Positions 38,207-50,950 of a stretch of DNA of 64,000 nt are shown one piece after another; position 1 is the first letter of the stretch, and every line of letters starts with the position of its first letter. The stretch spans positions 868,001 through 932,000 of the forward strand of contig JANUWF010001815.1 of assembly GCA_026120185.1 (NCBI GenBank), in the 5' to 3' direction. The notes under the pieces are model-generated. The model ran no database searches, was not told the origin of the DNA, and worked only from the letters and a program-made list of their open reading frames with translations. The stretch comes from Voacanga thouarsii. Taxonomy: Eukaryota; Streptophyta; Magnoliopsida; Gentianales; Apocynaceae. The position numbers and the translations under genes were made by a program.

Positions 38207-40587
38207 TATAACACCCTACTACCTAGGCCCGCCAGGGCCGGGGATATCGCCCCGTCCAAAGGATAAGGGGTCTTTATAACTAGGTCACACAAATAAAAAT
38301 TACGGAATAAAAATAATTCTTGAACTTAAAATTTATTACATCCAAAAAAAAAATCCAATAAATCCACGAATAAATTCAAGAATACCCAAAACAAATCCAT
38401 AATAACATTCATCCATCCTCATCTTCCCCGAAACATTACACAAAATAAATTATCAGAAAATCTTCCAAAGCAGGCAATATCAAGCTACTCATCCCCACAG
38501 CAAACCGACCTAAAATCATGGTAAAAATGGTGGTGAGACATAAATCTCAGTAAGTCCGTGTGTGTTCAAGTGTCGGGTGAAAATAGTTCGTGAATACAAA
38601 GTGTAAAATTCTTTATAAGAGAACACTGGCAAGCAATAAACATCCGTCAAAAGAAAGAGTGGTATTTTAGCCTTTTCAGTCATACATAATTTAGAAAATC
38701 AATCACTCAAAAGAAAGGATTATGGGTTACTACACGTTGGGCCCCATAACCGAATGGTCAGCATGCCACACTTTGTGCATACCGCCGGTCAGAATGCCAC
38801 ACTTTGTGCAGACTGACAAAAGTAGGTGATCGGCCTACTGGGCAAGATACTCCTCATTTTCTATACCCAAACAACAACCGGGTGTCCATTCCGGCAAAAC
38901 ACAGTCACTTGACTGAAAAGAACACTGCTAGCTTGGACCGGCACGACCTACTGAAATGACGTCCTATTCGGGAAGGACTCACCCCTCAGAGGTGGCCACC
39001 TACTGAGAGACTTACCCTAACCCCTCAAAGACTAGCCCTAGTAGTCCACCCTTATTGAGTACTCAACGTAAAGTATCCCACTTGGAAAAAATGAACAAAC
39101 ACAGTTCCACTTGAACATGGCAATTAAGGGTTTCCAAAATCTTTGTCAAAAACAGTTTCAGAAAGAGTTCTGAGTTTGAGTAAATCTGCTTATTAAATTT
39201 CAAATAACTCATCTGACGGAAATAAAACAGGAAACAACCCTCAATTGCCTTTACAAAAATGGGTGTCCATGCACTCTACATTTGGCTTGCCATAATTAAA
39301 CATTTTTCAACAATCAGGTTTTTATGCAGGAGCTTACCTGATTCTAGCTCGCAATAAAGAGGTCCCCAACAGCTGACCTAACCCCACATGGTAAATACAA
39401 ACCACAATCAATTTCAAGCCACAATCCACTTCCTCAATTTTAAATCAACTCAACTTGCTACTACTATGATCCTAGTGTCCCAAGTTTTAAGGCCAAACAA
39501 TAAATAAATAGGTTTATAGGTTGAGCCTAATCTGATATTTAAAATAACTAATGGTTTGGGAAATAAATTCCAAGATGTTGAAAGTTTAAATCTTGCTAAG
39601 AAAAATTTAGAGTTTATTTGATCAAGAGTCCTAAGTGGTTATTAAGGAAAATAATGAGTTATTAATAATTTAGTTGTTAGAAAATAACTGATAACCAAAG
39701 TTAGTTGAAAATGAATTTTAATGAGTCTTGCTTGAAAAATAATAAATAAGTTTTAATAGGCTTTGATTAAAAGATAATAATTAAATTTATAATAATAAGT
39801 ATTTTACTAATTATGATTATTTCCATAAAAGGCTTTAGTTAATTTCATTATTTTATAAAATATCTATATATTTTATTTTTCTATTAAAACTATTATTTAT
39901 TTGGCTAAATTATCCTTTATATAAATATAATATTCCAAATCCACCCTTCCTAGGGTTTTTCGAAATCACAAGCAAAATTATATTATTAAATATTTTATTC
40001 ATGAAATAAAAATTTGCTTAGGGACAACTAGATCATGATCATATTTCCATGGTTATTCACAATCATGAACATATACAACCCTTCAGCTCATCAAATCATC
40101 CAAATCATTCATACAAGCATAGATATCAATTTATCAAGACATGATCTAACCCCTACTAGCATAAATATGAGCATGGCTTCAAAAATCCATCATGCATATA
40201 AATTCTATTCATCAAAGGTGGCATAATTTCTAGTATACTTCATCACAAATACCTCCTATGACAAGCATCAAACCTCAAATCGTCATACTATCAACCAAGA
40301 TAATCCTTCCATGCATAAATCCCATCTCCTTCACAATTATACATATATTCATGCTTCAATCTCAACAATACATACTCAAACCCTATCATAATCCACCTTC
40401 TAACAACAACATCCTAGAGACATGAATCTAGGATTTAAAAGAAAGATTGAAGGCACTTGGTTGATGAATGCTTTGAAGGAGTTTAGAACGGATCTCAACT
40501 CCTAGATGCCTAAATTTGTCCAAGAAAGATGGAGATAGCACGACCATGGAAGATGAAACCATCCCGCCAAGAGAGAGAATTTCGGCC

Positions 40588-40649
<62 letters not shown>

Positions 40650-42583
40650 ATTAGCATGTTTATTCACATATATTCTCACTTGAGATCAAAATTGGAGAAG
40701 ATGAAGTTGTTAGAACAATCCTACCTTGAAGGTGTTCTTGAACTTCACAGAATTTTCTGGTTTTGATCTGAAGTAGCGAGTTGATTTGTGGAGTTTGATG
40801 TTAAGAATGGTGTTGATGGACTCACGACAGTGAGTAGGTCAAATCTGGAGATTTTAGAGAAGGTTTGAAGTGGTTTGGAGGGGTACTAGGTGAAAGGAAG
40901 AAGTAGGTGTTCTTGATGTAGTGTGTGTGTTCTTGAAGGTTGAAGGAATTTGAGAGATTGTGTTGTGCAGCTGCCGAAATTCTGAGAGAATTAGGACTGC
41001 CGAATTTTCTGTAGGGTTTAGGAGGTTGGTTCTCTGATTTGGAAGGGAAAAGGAAAGGCTAGTTGTTAAAATCCTTGAAGAATATTTTTAGGAAGTAAAT
41101 TTGGAAACTAAATATCTTAGAATATCTTGATTGTTGGAGAGCTTTGGAAGTCTGCCATGGCCGACTGCTTTGAGAAAACTTTTAGTGGAATTAATGCTGG
41201 TTTAAGGGAGCTTATGGTGGCTGAAAATAGGGAGCATAATGGTGAAGAAGAAGTCTGGTTATTTGAGGGATACATTATGGAAAGTTGCTACACTATGGTG
41301 GCTCGAATTTTGGAAATCCATCAAGCATAATTGTAGGGATTTGTTGGAGAGATTTTCGGGCATCCATGTCTGAATTTCATGCAGAAGCTTAAGGGGAATA
41401 ATGGAGCTCTGTTACTGAAGGTTTAAGGAAGGTTTATGTAGAACAATGATGGTGTTTCGGCTGGAGGAAGATTAGGAAACAAAGCCGGACAATTGGACTG
41501 CATAGAATTTCGCTAGGCTGGAATTTCTGGACAGCTTTTTCGGCTGCCATTTTCCAGCCATCTTGCAGCGAGTTTGAAGGGGAATTTCAGGGGTGTTCAA
41601 GGCTGGTTTCTAGCCTTCTTCATGGGGGAAAAACTTGGCTAAAGTGCTCAACAAAATCTGGAAGAAAACAGCTTAGTTTTGGACTTTCAAAGTTGCGATT
41701 TGTACAGGAATTTTCCTGGTTTTGCTCCAGCTTTGAGCAGTCCAGAAATGGCTAAAGAATTTAGGTTGCAAGCTGATCCAAAAGACCATTTTTCTGGCAG
41801 CATTTGGGAGGGAATGCTAGCTAAGAAACTCGACACCTTAAAGGTACAATAAGCTGGAAAATTTCAGTTCATTCCAAGAAGGAAGATGAACTAGCTAGAG
41901 TGAATTTTCAGCAAGCTCACTAGAGGAATTTTTCCTCTTGGAATCTCCCACAACTCTTCCACATTTTCAGGCCATAAGAAGTCTTTTACTAAGACATTTT
42001 GATCCTACAAGACCACAGCACTTTACTGAAATTTCTGGAAAGAAAATGACTAGAACAACTTGATCACACTAATGAGTTGAGAACTAAAGAAAAATCAAAG
42101 ATCAAGGAAAAATAAATTCCTCTTAAGAAATTCAAGTAGGGCAAGGGAGTAGAATGAGGATACTCCTAACATGTCTCTCTTAGGACATCATCACTCCCCT
42201 ACTCTAAGCACTTAAGGCCGAAAATATTACTTCCCAAGCAAAAATAAATTTTAACCAAGCTAAAGCTCCTATGATGGAATTCGAACCCAAGACCTCAAGA
42301 ATTAATTTTCAAAGCTCTAACCACTACACCACAACAACTCTTGTTGTTATTTTCACTAGCAACTTATTTCCTATTCAATCCTCAAGCTATCTCCTTATTT
42401 TTACCTCAGGCAAAAATTACCATTTTTCCTTTCTCACTCAATATTCACCAACAAGCCTCCAAGACATTAAAACTCAAATCCAAGGCACATAAAATCAAAT
42501 AAAAATATATTTAATCATGCAATAAAGTATGTTATGCATCCCAACCCCCTTACTCTAAGATTGGTTTTGACTGGGGTTTCACA
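38207..42583 (-). repeat. Tekay LTR C, complete 5' LTR (4377 bp)
   Basis: Minus strand starts TGTGAAACCCCAGTC at 42583 and ends GGGTGTTATA at 38207 (terminal CA decayed to TA). It contains the tRNA-like stretch (42268-42345), (GA)n (40590-40647) and a doubled GCACAAAGTGTGGCAT block (38760-38815). The flank at right is AATTT. It abuts E2 within a gag-like frame, suggesting insertion there. Confidence 0.93.
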
Positions 42584-44919
42584 AATTTTATGCTAATATG
42601 GTTAACATGGGCAATAAACATCTTCCCTATATTGAAACAAGAGTGAAAGGAATCCCCATTGTCATCACCCAAAATCAATTAGCTAACCTTCTCCAGGTAT
42701 TTAATGATGATTCTTGGCGAGAGATAGACGTGAACAATAAAAAAATTCTTTCTGACCCGAATTGGGATGCTAGCAGGACTAGAGCCACACTAGGGTTGTA
42801 TAAGCATAATACCTTTCAAGCTAATAGTTTCTATTCAAACAATGATCTTGCTACCAACTTTAAAGCTCTAGTCTATTTATTTGGGTTCAATGTTGTAACC
42901 CCGTGCTAGTGGTTTTAATGAGACCCGACTTATTAATACTTATATTTTGCACCGGATGATGAACACGCTACTTACCCTCTTGCACCCTTGATCATCCAAT
43001 CCATTAGGGATGTTGTTCATCACCGTCTCTCTACAAATGCCTTCGTTTTTCCCTTGGTTATAATGAAATTTCTAAAAGACTTTAGTGTTAGTCTTGAGGG
43101 AGAACTGATGAAGGCTACCACTGAGCACGATATGGTGACAGAATAAACGTTGGCAAGTTGTGGGTACAAGTACAACCTGGAATTGAAAAAATGGCTAACT
43201 CCCTTTGAGGTTAGACATCCCGGTCAGGTAAGGCCACCCACAGTAGAGGAAGAGCACCCACCACCACCGGCACATGCACGAGCTAGCGGTTCTCAGTCCT
43301 AACCCCAGACTGACTTTGAGACTACCATGCTAGGATGCCTAGACCAACAAATGGAGGTGCTCCTACGCTTGCAGGGTACTATGGATCACATAGCGAGACG
43401 GCAAGCTACTATGGAGCAGCATTTGGCCGAATTGATGGAGCATTCTTCTAGGCCACATGGTGGTGAGGGAACTTCTGCACTAGCTGATGTTGATGAGGAT
43501 GATGATGATGCAGATGACTGATGATGCTTGTCTATATTTTCTAGATCCCTCTTGTTTTTCCTTTCTTTTTTTAATGTGTTTTTTTTAGTAGTTTTTGATC
43601 TTTTTCTTTTGTGTACTATTTTCTCTCTTTTGTTTTTGATTTATTTTCTTTTCTAGTTTTTATGCTTTGGTGTGTTCTTTTGTATTTTTCTTTTTAGGTA
43701 CTTTGCCAATGCCTCATTCTTCTAGCATTCAGCTCTTGTACATCACAATGCAAAATGAATGGAAGTTTATTTTTCTTATTTCTTCTCCTTTATATTTTTG
43801 GTCCTATGGTATGGTTTATTCTTTTTTATATTTATTTAGCCATTGAGGATAATATCCAGTTTAAATATGGGGGAGTGATTTGATTGACAAGTATTCTATA
43901 CATATACTTCAGCCTTCTTGGGAGCAAATATTTTGAGCAAAAATTTTCAAAAATTTTTCTATTTTTCTTTGTGATTTCAAGCTATATTTTTAGTGCGCGT
44001 CTTTGTGATGGATTATAGAGCATATGTTTTAGATCATTTATGGCTTATGCATGACTTTTTGCACGTACTTGGACTAAGTAGTTCTTGATCTAATACTTTG
44101 CATTGTTCTTAAATCTATTTTTCTACTAAAATTCATGGAGCATTCTAGAACTTACTTGAATATCTCTCAATGAGAAATAAGAAAGATAATCATGATTTAA
44201 CTTAGGGATGACGGTAATAGGCTTTCTTTGGATAGTTTGAGCTTTTCAAGCCTACCTATTGATATATTATCCCTAGTGCCTATTTTGAGTCTAAATTGTT
44301 GATTTCTTTCATTAAAACCAGTCACAATACTTTGTCCATTGCTTGTTTCTGAGAGTTTGAATAATTTTCCAAATCTTAATGCTCTTGATGGATGAAAATA
44401 TATATAGGAGAATATTGAGGAAGAATACTGGGAGAATGATCATGACTCATTATTTTCAGTCATGTATCAATAGTTGTGTTGAGATGGAAAAAGTAAAGAA
44501 AGAGAAGAAAAAGAAAAGAGAGATTGAAAACAAGAAAAGAAAAGAAAAGAAACAGCTGCTAGAAAAGATAGAAAGAAAGAAATTGCGAAAGAAAAGAAAA
44601 GCAACAGTAAGAGTGAAAAGAAGAGAGAAAAGAAAGAAAAGAACAATTTTTGAAAGGAAAAGAGAGACGAAAGATCACAAAAGGGATGGTGATTGAGCTG
44701 TAAAAGTTAAGTTCATATAAAGTACTTGACACCATTGCTGGAAATTTGGGTGATCTTGTGAAAGAAATAGAGAAGAGTTGATGAAGAAAAAAAAATAAAA
44801 GAAAAAGAAAAAAAATGCAGGATTTACTTTAGTGGAGTTGAAATGTTTAGGATTTGCAGGATTGATTTCTGGAAATATAGCACATGAACCCTCCAAGTAA
44901 CCGCACACACACACGCACA
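42584..44919 (+). mobile_element. E2: E4-family element in plus orientation, 5' part missing
   Basis: From about 43560 to 44700 it parallels E4 (21000-20200 read on the minus strand), including GCCATTGAGGATAATATCC followed by TTAAATATGGGGGAGTG (43861-43877), GGATGACGGTAATAGGC and TTGGATAGTTTGAGC. It is truncated at left by Tekay LTR C. It carries a gag-like frame that E4 does not show. The sequence before the LTR at 44925 lacks the polypurine tract seen in E3 and E4. Confidence 0.7.
42598..43521 (+). pseudogene. E2 gag-like ORF (putative plant transposon protein type)
   Basis: Open from 42598 to 42909 and again from 43327 to 43521 in the same frame; between them are stops (42907, about 43144, about 43300) and at least one frameshift. 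The first part (YIETRVKGIPIVITQNQLAN, LLQVF...) and the shifted block RLINTYILHRMMNTLLTLLH resemble the plant transposon protein domain common in Athila/Ogre-like elements. The tail has Gln-rich helical sequence (ATMEQHLAELMEH) and ends in an acidic run VDEDDDDADD. Assignment is by resemblance only. Confidence 0.5.
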
Positions 44920-44924
44920 CATTT

Positions 44925-46372
44925 TGATAGGGGCTAAATTAGTCATATTTTTTCTAGTTATTTGAGGTTCTTTTGTGATACATTTTGCTCAATAATTAGT
45001 CATATTCCTTCATATTTGAGATTTTACCCTTAGAAAGGTATTTTGTTCATTATTACAGATTTTGGGGTAAAACGAAGCAAAAACGTTGCAAAAGAAAATA
45101 GGCCACAGGAACCGGCGCCGGCTAGGGCATAGGAACCGGTGCCGGCCATGCACTGTCGACACGAACTTTGAGATGATAAAAAATTGTCAAATAGAGCGAA
45201 ACAGAGTGGAACCGGTGCCGGCTCCAAGAGCCAAGGCGGTGCCGGCTGCATGCTAGACTACATTGTGCGAAATTCAAGAAAAAATCGACGAACGAGTATA
45301 GAAACAGAACACAACCAGCGCCGGCTGTGCTCTGAGGAAAAGGTGGAGCTTTGATTTTTTTACGCGATTTTTGGTAATCTGTGGAGTTTTAGTACTTTCC
45401 TATTTCTACTCGGCCCAGAACATTACACCAACGAGTTTAGGCACTTCCCAAACCTATAAATAGATGAAAAACACAAGGAAAGAAGAGAGAATTTATTGAT
45501 CACTATAGAAAATCACTCAAATCAAAGGAGGAATTCTTTAATTCAAGGAGGGTTGTGCAAGAAAGTCTTCAAAGGAAGAAGAATGAGGCTTGTCTATGAG
45601 TGCTTTCTTTTACTTTGTTTTCTTTTTCTTGAACAATGATATGTTTATTGTTTTATTGTAATTTGACATTATTTTAGATATTCATGATTTTTAGAGTTAT
45701 TTCATCTTTTGATTAATTGGTTATTTTTCTCGGTATTTAATTAATTGGGCTGATCACGGGATTATTTGGTTGTTTCTTTTCATTAACTTGCTTGAAAAAG
45801 AGGTTAATTGTGAAGAACAAAGTAATTAAAGGTTAATGGATGTCTACCAGAATATGGATTCATTGGTTAATTTCATGTTTTAAGTTTGCCAGAATATGAA
45901 AATTTAATCAAGGATTGTGTTTAATGTATCTTTTGGGTAAATTAGTTAAGACAGAATATGTAATGCTAATTTGTCTAAGATAATAATTTCATAGATTGAA
46001 AAAGAAATGCATCTATCTTAATCCTTCATGATGCCAAGGGAATGATTACTTATGATAATGGTTGGGTACTTTAAGATCATGTTTGTCTAAACAATGGCTT
46101 GAGTTACATAATTCTCCATTCTTGACATGTATATATTTTTATTTTGTTTTATTTTATTTCTTTTTCACTTTATCAAGTCAAATGAACAATGAAAGAAAGG
46201 TGACTAATGTATACTTGTTCCTTGAGAATCGACGCTCGTTTGAACCCTATGCTATGTTAATGATGAGTACGCTTGCTCATATGTGTAATTTGGGGTTAAC
46301 CTTATAATTTAAACTTTATTGGGAATGTGTTTAGTTTTTATATGATTTTTATACTCAAATCCATACACATCA
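44925..46372 (+). mobile_element. E4-family LTR in plus orientation, probably a solo LTR
   Basis: It starts TGATAGGGGCTAAATTAG and ends AAATCCATACACATCA, the reverse orientation of the E4 LTRs, 1448 bp. The same five bases CATTT precede (44920-44924) and follow (46373-46377). No primer site follows and no polypurine tract precedes, as expected for a solo LTR. The GC-rich cassettes (ACCGGCGCCGGC type) recur at 45110-45320. A (CA)n run lies just to the left (44903-44920). Confidence 0.7.
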
Positions 46373-46377
46373 CATTT

Positions 46378-47355
46378 CTTCACATAGTACCAAATTAATG
46401 CTACACATAATCATAATCTTCATAATTTCATGTTAAAAATTCATATCAAAATGATCAACGCGATGAAATCTACAAATTTAATTCATGGGGTGTAGCCTTT
46501 TACCTTATTTGTAAGATCCTCTATCTTGATTTTATCTCAAGAACGCCGAGAACACCTTTCTCTCTCTATTTTCTAATTTTCCTCAATTTTCTAAACTTTT
46601 TCTTCCTTGTCTTCTTCTCTTTTTCTGTTCTCCTTGTTGCCGTTTTTCTTATTGAAGAACAGCCTTCCACCGCCTCATCTTGTGGTCAACCAACAATTAA
46701 TGAATTGTGGGCTGTCCATTTTTACCCAATTTTCCTATTGGTTGATTTAATTAAATTCATTAATTCTTAAACTTATTCAATAAGCTTTTTCAATTAAATA
46801 ATCCCATAAATATTTCACTTCTCCAATGATATTTTAACACTTATTTTCATCGACCATTCACACAATGCCATGTGTTCTAATATTGACCACGTTTCTAATT
46901 TTTCTCAGAAAATAGTTATAATTCCGATTTGTATTAGGAAAATATTTTATTCCACCAATAAAATTTATAAATTTCATTGAACTCAATGATAGGACTCAAA
47001 ATTCTCAATTCTTTCCAATTCATGGTTAAAATTACAATAATGTCCCTAATAGCTCGGGTTATACCAAAACGTCCATCTCATCACACAGTTCAATTTTTGT
47101 TCTGAGCGTACCTCCAAACTCTCACTCTACTAAGAGTAGTCACAATCTAAATATTTAGGCTACAAGTAGAATAAATTCGAAAATTCTATCTAGGTCCCTA
47201 TAAATTCTAAAATTCTAATAATGCTCCTGGATATTTTTACTGCACCAAGATGTTCATCTTATTATACTGACCATTTCTTGTTTTGGCCACTGGTGCAAAA
47301 TCTTATTTTATCAAAAGTAACAACCCTCCAAAATTCAAAAATGCATGGTATTACA
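46378..47355 (-). repeat. possible LTR fragment G
   Basis: Minus strand begins TGTAATACCATGC at 47355 and continues about 1 kb with a layout of U3-like AT-rich DNA, then GAGAGAG and a GTGTTCTCGGCG-type leader. The left side is cut by the solo LTR at 46372. No partner copy is in the window, so this is tentative. Confidence 0.3.
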
Positions 47356-49718
47356 CCTAACCTTTCCTCGTCTTCCTTGGAGTTCTTGAGAGAGCGTTTG
47401 GTTGCTTTGATTGTGAAGATCATTCTCAGCTTCTCCATTTGTTTGATGGTTCATTTGTAGGGCATTTGAGACCATGTTGTTTTAAGAATTTATGAGGCAT
47501 TTCTCAACTAAGATCATTTCTTCACAAAATGTAATTAATAGTTACAAACGTGTCAAGTTTGGTTAGTATCAAAGCAAACAGTTGGAAGTAAATATGTGAA
47601 ATCAAATTGAAAATTTGCAACTGCAATATTCAATTTGCCAAAACAATTCCGAGAATTAAAATAAATTCTTTTTTCTTTCTTATTCCAGGATGACAAATTT
47701 AAGCACAAATATCCAGTCTCTTTTGTATACTAATATCCACTTCAAAAACTGATAATACATGTTCCACGTTTAGTTATAGTAGTAAAATAAAAAAGTTATG
47801 CAATTAGTTTAGTATGTCATGGTCAAAATGTAAGTTAAGGGGGTTCAGTTGGTTAGCACTTGACATTAGGGGAAAGCTACCTATTTAACCCCTCTAAAAG
47901 CTGAGAGATAATGAGCAGTGCAGATAGATTGGTATGAGTGGTGAATGCCAATGCAGTAAGTAGTCATTAGAAACTAAATCTGAGCTCCCTCGACATACTT
48001 ATGTCCACTAATGATCCATCCCTTAAAATGTACTATCTTATTCCACCGAAGGAACAGACTAGGAAATGTCTTCCAGCAAAGATATATCTAACTTGATTCC
48101 TAGATGAAAAACACAAATATTTTAAGCCACATCTAGACTCAAATCATTTTGTACCATAAAAAAGAACCTAGTTTATCTCGTAGCTTCTCCTAAAATATCC
48201 ACCAACACAGGAAAGATCAAGAAATGCAAAAAAGGAGTACATACTAAAACCAAACTAAATATTGAACAACTATAACCAAGAAAGATACAATTTTTGGTCG
48301 TATATTGCATTCCACATTCCACTAAACATCCTAAGTGCCAAAAGTGAGCATCCTCAAAGAGTGTGTTAAGCAAGACGAACAAAATTAGCTTGTACATATT
48401 CACGGATCACTACAATATATATTAGTACAGTGTGTGTAACTATGCACCTCTGTTTATGACGAGTGATTTGGTAAAAACTACTATGAGAAAAGTTTGCCTG
48501 AGATACTCAGCAATCTGGATTTACCGGTGGATCACTAAAGGCGATTTTCTAGCTCTGCTTCCCTCGAACAATATCATTCACACTTGAAATGAAAGTTTTT
48601 GTCATTATCATAGGTTGTATTATGAGGGATCGGAGGAGATGTGGACATAGCTCTGACACTTAAAACTAAGATTAGCGAAGTGGAGAAGAATTAACAAAGG
48701 ATTGGTGTGGAGATTAATGGAAGTGGAGAAGCACATTGAAATGAAAAATGTGAGCACTTGAGGGCGGGAGATTTCGAGCTTTGGGTTATTTTCAAAATTT
48801 TCATGAAAAGTGGTGTAAATTAGCAAGACTTTTGGAAGAGATGAAATTTTCATGAAAATTGGTGTAAATTAACTATAGAACAAAAAAAAGGAAAAGATCA
48901 AATTTTGGAATGAAGCTACAACAAACAAATATTTTTGGGATTTATTTTACGATTACTATATATTCTTGTGGTTTTCTTGTTAGGGTAAAAACTTGAATAA
49001 TTAAGTATTTAATACTATTCGTTATCAAACACCTAATTAAATAAGTATTTAATTAATTTGAAATTCTTAATTAGGTTATTAAACAGGCAAGTCATGGTAC
49101 CATTTATATAGTTTAGTTGGAATGTATTATGGAGATGAAATAAATCAAGAGGAATACCACACACTCCCACTCATAAAAATTCCTTTTTTTTTTTTACTAT
49201 TTCTTACTTAGATTATTTCTCTTATTGTTGTCTAATAATAAAATATGAAATTTTTAATTTTTTATATTTTATTTTTTGAAAAATAATTTATATATTTTTT
49301 AAGGATTTTTTTATTTTATTAGAAAATATAAAAATATAGAACTTTTGTTATAACTAATAATGTTGTCTAACAAAAGTAATAATCTTTTAACATCTCAAAT
49401 TATAAATGCATAATATATATTATATTTATTCTTTATATTTAAAAAAATGAAATTAATATAAAACAAAGGCAATTACATTGTATGAAATTAGCAAAAGTCT
49501 TCTAATAATAATACAAATAAAAAATTATATTCAAGAACATTTAATAAATCAACAAAAATTTTCAACAGAATATAACACATATATATAATATGTATCCTAT
49601 AAAAATGTAATACATTCAGTTTGAAATAGTAATTTTTCAGTTTAAAAAATCTTCAAACCGAACCTAAACCAAAACTAGTGATTTCAGTTTGGTTTGGTTT
49701 GATTTCGTTTAGTTTGGA
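47356..49718. other. unassigned AT-rich DNA
   Basis: No gene, RNA or mobile element recognised. A short direct repeat with CATGAAAAnTGGTGTAAATTA occurs at about 48800 and 48850. Open frames such as 48173-48403 (minus) have no recognisable product. Confidence 0.4.
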
Positions 49719-49719
49719 T

Positions 49720-49815
<96 letters not shown>

Positions 49816-49845
49816 ATATATATGTTTGTATGTATGTATGTATAT
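49719..49845. repeat. compound (TAGA)n(TA)n(TGTA)n microsatellite
   Basis: About 58 bases of TAGA/GATA, then TA with CATA interruptions, then TGTA units. It sits directly to the left of the first satellite cluster. Confidence 0.95.
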
Positions 49846-49849
49846 GGCA

Positions 49850-50310
49850 TCCCAACACCTCTATATACATATTTACATTGATTAGTATATCAAATTAACG
49901 ATTCAGACATTTGATTTTTTAAAATTGCTAAAAAAAAAAAGTATTGTGGCTAAATTTGAAGGTAATCGGATATGATTTGCCACATGATCTAGCATAATCT
50001 CCATATAAAAGCCTAAAACCTAAAGTATTTTAAAACATAAGCATATCAAATTAACGATCTAGCTGTTAGATTTGTTAAAAATCATTAAAAAAAAAGTATT
50101 ATGTCCAAATTTGAAGGTGATTGGATATATATTGCCACATGATCTATCATAATATCTTCATACAAGCCAAAAATCTAACGCATTTACTTTAATTAGTATA
50201 TCAAATTAACGATCCAACTATTAGCTTGGTTAAATTTGCTAAAAAAAATAGTATGGTGAAATTTGAGGGTAATCGGATATGTTTTTCTACATGATCTACA
50301 ATAATATCTA
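49850..50310. repeat. left cluster of a satellite of about 153 bp (3 copies)
   Basis: Starts of the marker TATATCAAATTAACGAT/CATATCAAATTAACGAT fall at about 49886, 50042 and 50196 (spacing 154-156). Each unit also has AAATTTGAAGGTAATCGGATATG, split here as AAATTTGAAGG and TAATCGGATATG, then CATGATCTA and CATATAAAAGCC-like blocks. The cluster ends in (CA)n at 50309-50331. Confidence 0.88.
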
Positions 50311-50331
50311 CACACACACACACACACACAC
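50309..50331. repeat. (CA)n at the left edge of the viral insertion
   Basis: TACACACACA run where the satellite unit stops and the pararetrovirus-related sequence begins. Confidence 0.9.
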
Positions 50332-50586
50332 ATATCAAAGCCAAATGAGAAAGCAAGGTTGATGATTCTTGTTATTAATATTTTGTGATGAATTCCATGT
50401 GGATCTGATGATGCAGAGTATATTAGGTGTCTTGGTTCACCTTGTAGTGTTCAAGACGATAGCTTGCTATTAGAAGCCCACGTATGATGCATAAATGTTT
50501 CTGATGTTGATAGATCTATTAATTATTTAGTATATTTTGAATAAGTCAAGCTCTATATCTGATCTAAGGTGATAAGGAAAGATATC

Positions 50587-50598
50587 TGGTTTCAGATC
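50587..50598 (+). promoter_or_regulatory. candidate viral Met-tRNA primer site
   Basis: TGGTTTCAGATC differs from the caulimovirid consensus TGGTATCAGAGC at two positions. It lies about 350 bases before the polyprotein start, a plausible place for minus-strand DNA priming. Confidence 0.4.
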
Positions 50599-50950
50599 TA
50601 CCCTGCAGGTTGTCTAACTGAGTTGTGTTGGCCGGTGATATAAGTAATGGCCGTTGTTGACTTAATAGCTTGGAAGAGATGAGAATTTATTTTCAATAGC
50701 CTGATCCCTCTCAAATATGCTATAGATAGTGTAGATCTATTCTTTATTTACTAAATAATACTCATATCTGTTACATTCACAAACAGATCTCCATGTTTTA
50801 CATCGTAAATTATTAATAACTTGAATGTATCCTTCTTATGGAACTTAAAAGTGATTATTGCCAAGTTACGGGAAGTATAAAGCCTATATTTGCATTTTTT
50901 CTATGTTTATTTAATATATTTTTTCTTAGGTAATTTTCACACTTTTAATT

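Larger units (their letters stand above)
28918..42583 (-). mobile_element. Tekay-type chromovirus, rearranged (LTRs in inverted orientation)
   Basis: Minus-strand layout from the right: 5' LTR C (42583-38207), Met-tRNA primer site, acidic ORF, gag, PR, RT, RNase H and integrase to about 33035. The integrase C-terminus, polypurine tract and LTR D that should follow instead run on the plus strand at 28918-33034. LTRs C and D share a derived duplication of a TGCACAAAGTGTGGCAT block that solo LTRs A and B lack, which supports both belonging to one element or one recent subfamily. All genes are broken. Confidence 0.85.

Noticed and set aside
44379..44696. Lys/Arg/Glu-rich open frame of 105 codons
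   Set aside because: Purine-rich low-complexity DNA. The homologous part of E4 (about 20190-20420) does not keep the frame, so it is non-coding element DNA.
48173..48403. Hydrophobic 76-codon minus-strand frame in the unassigned 47-49 kb region
   Set aside because: No motif, no splice or promoter context, and of a length expected by chance.
49653..49850. Minus-strand frame of Tyr/Ile/Ser repeats
   Set aside because: A translation of the TAGA/TA microsatellite.
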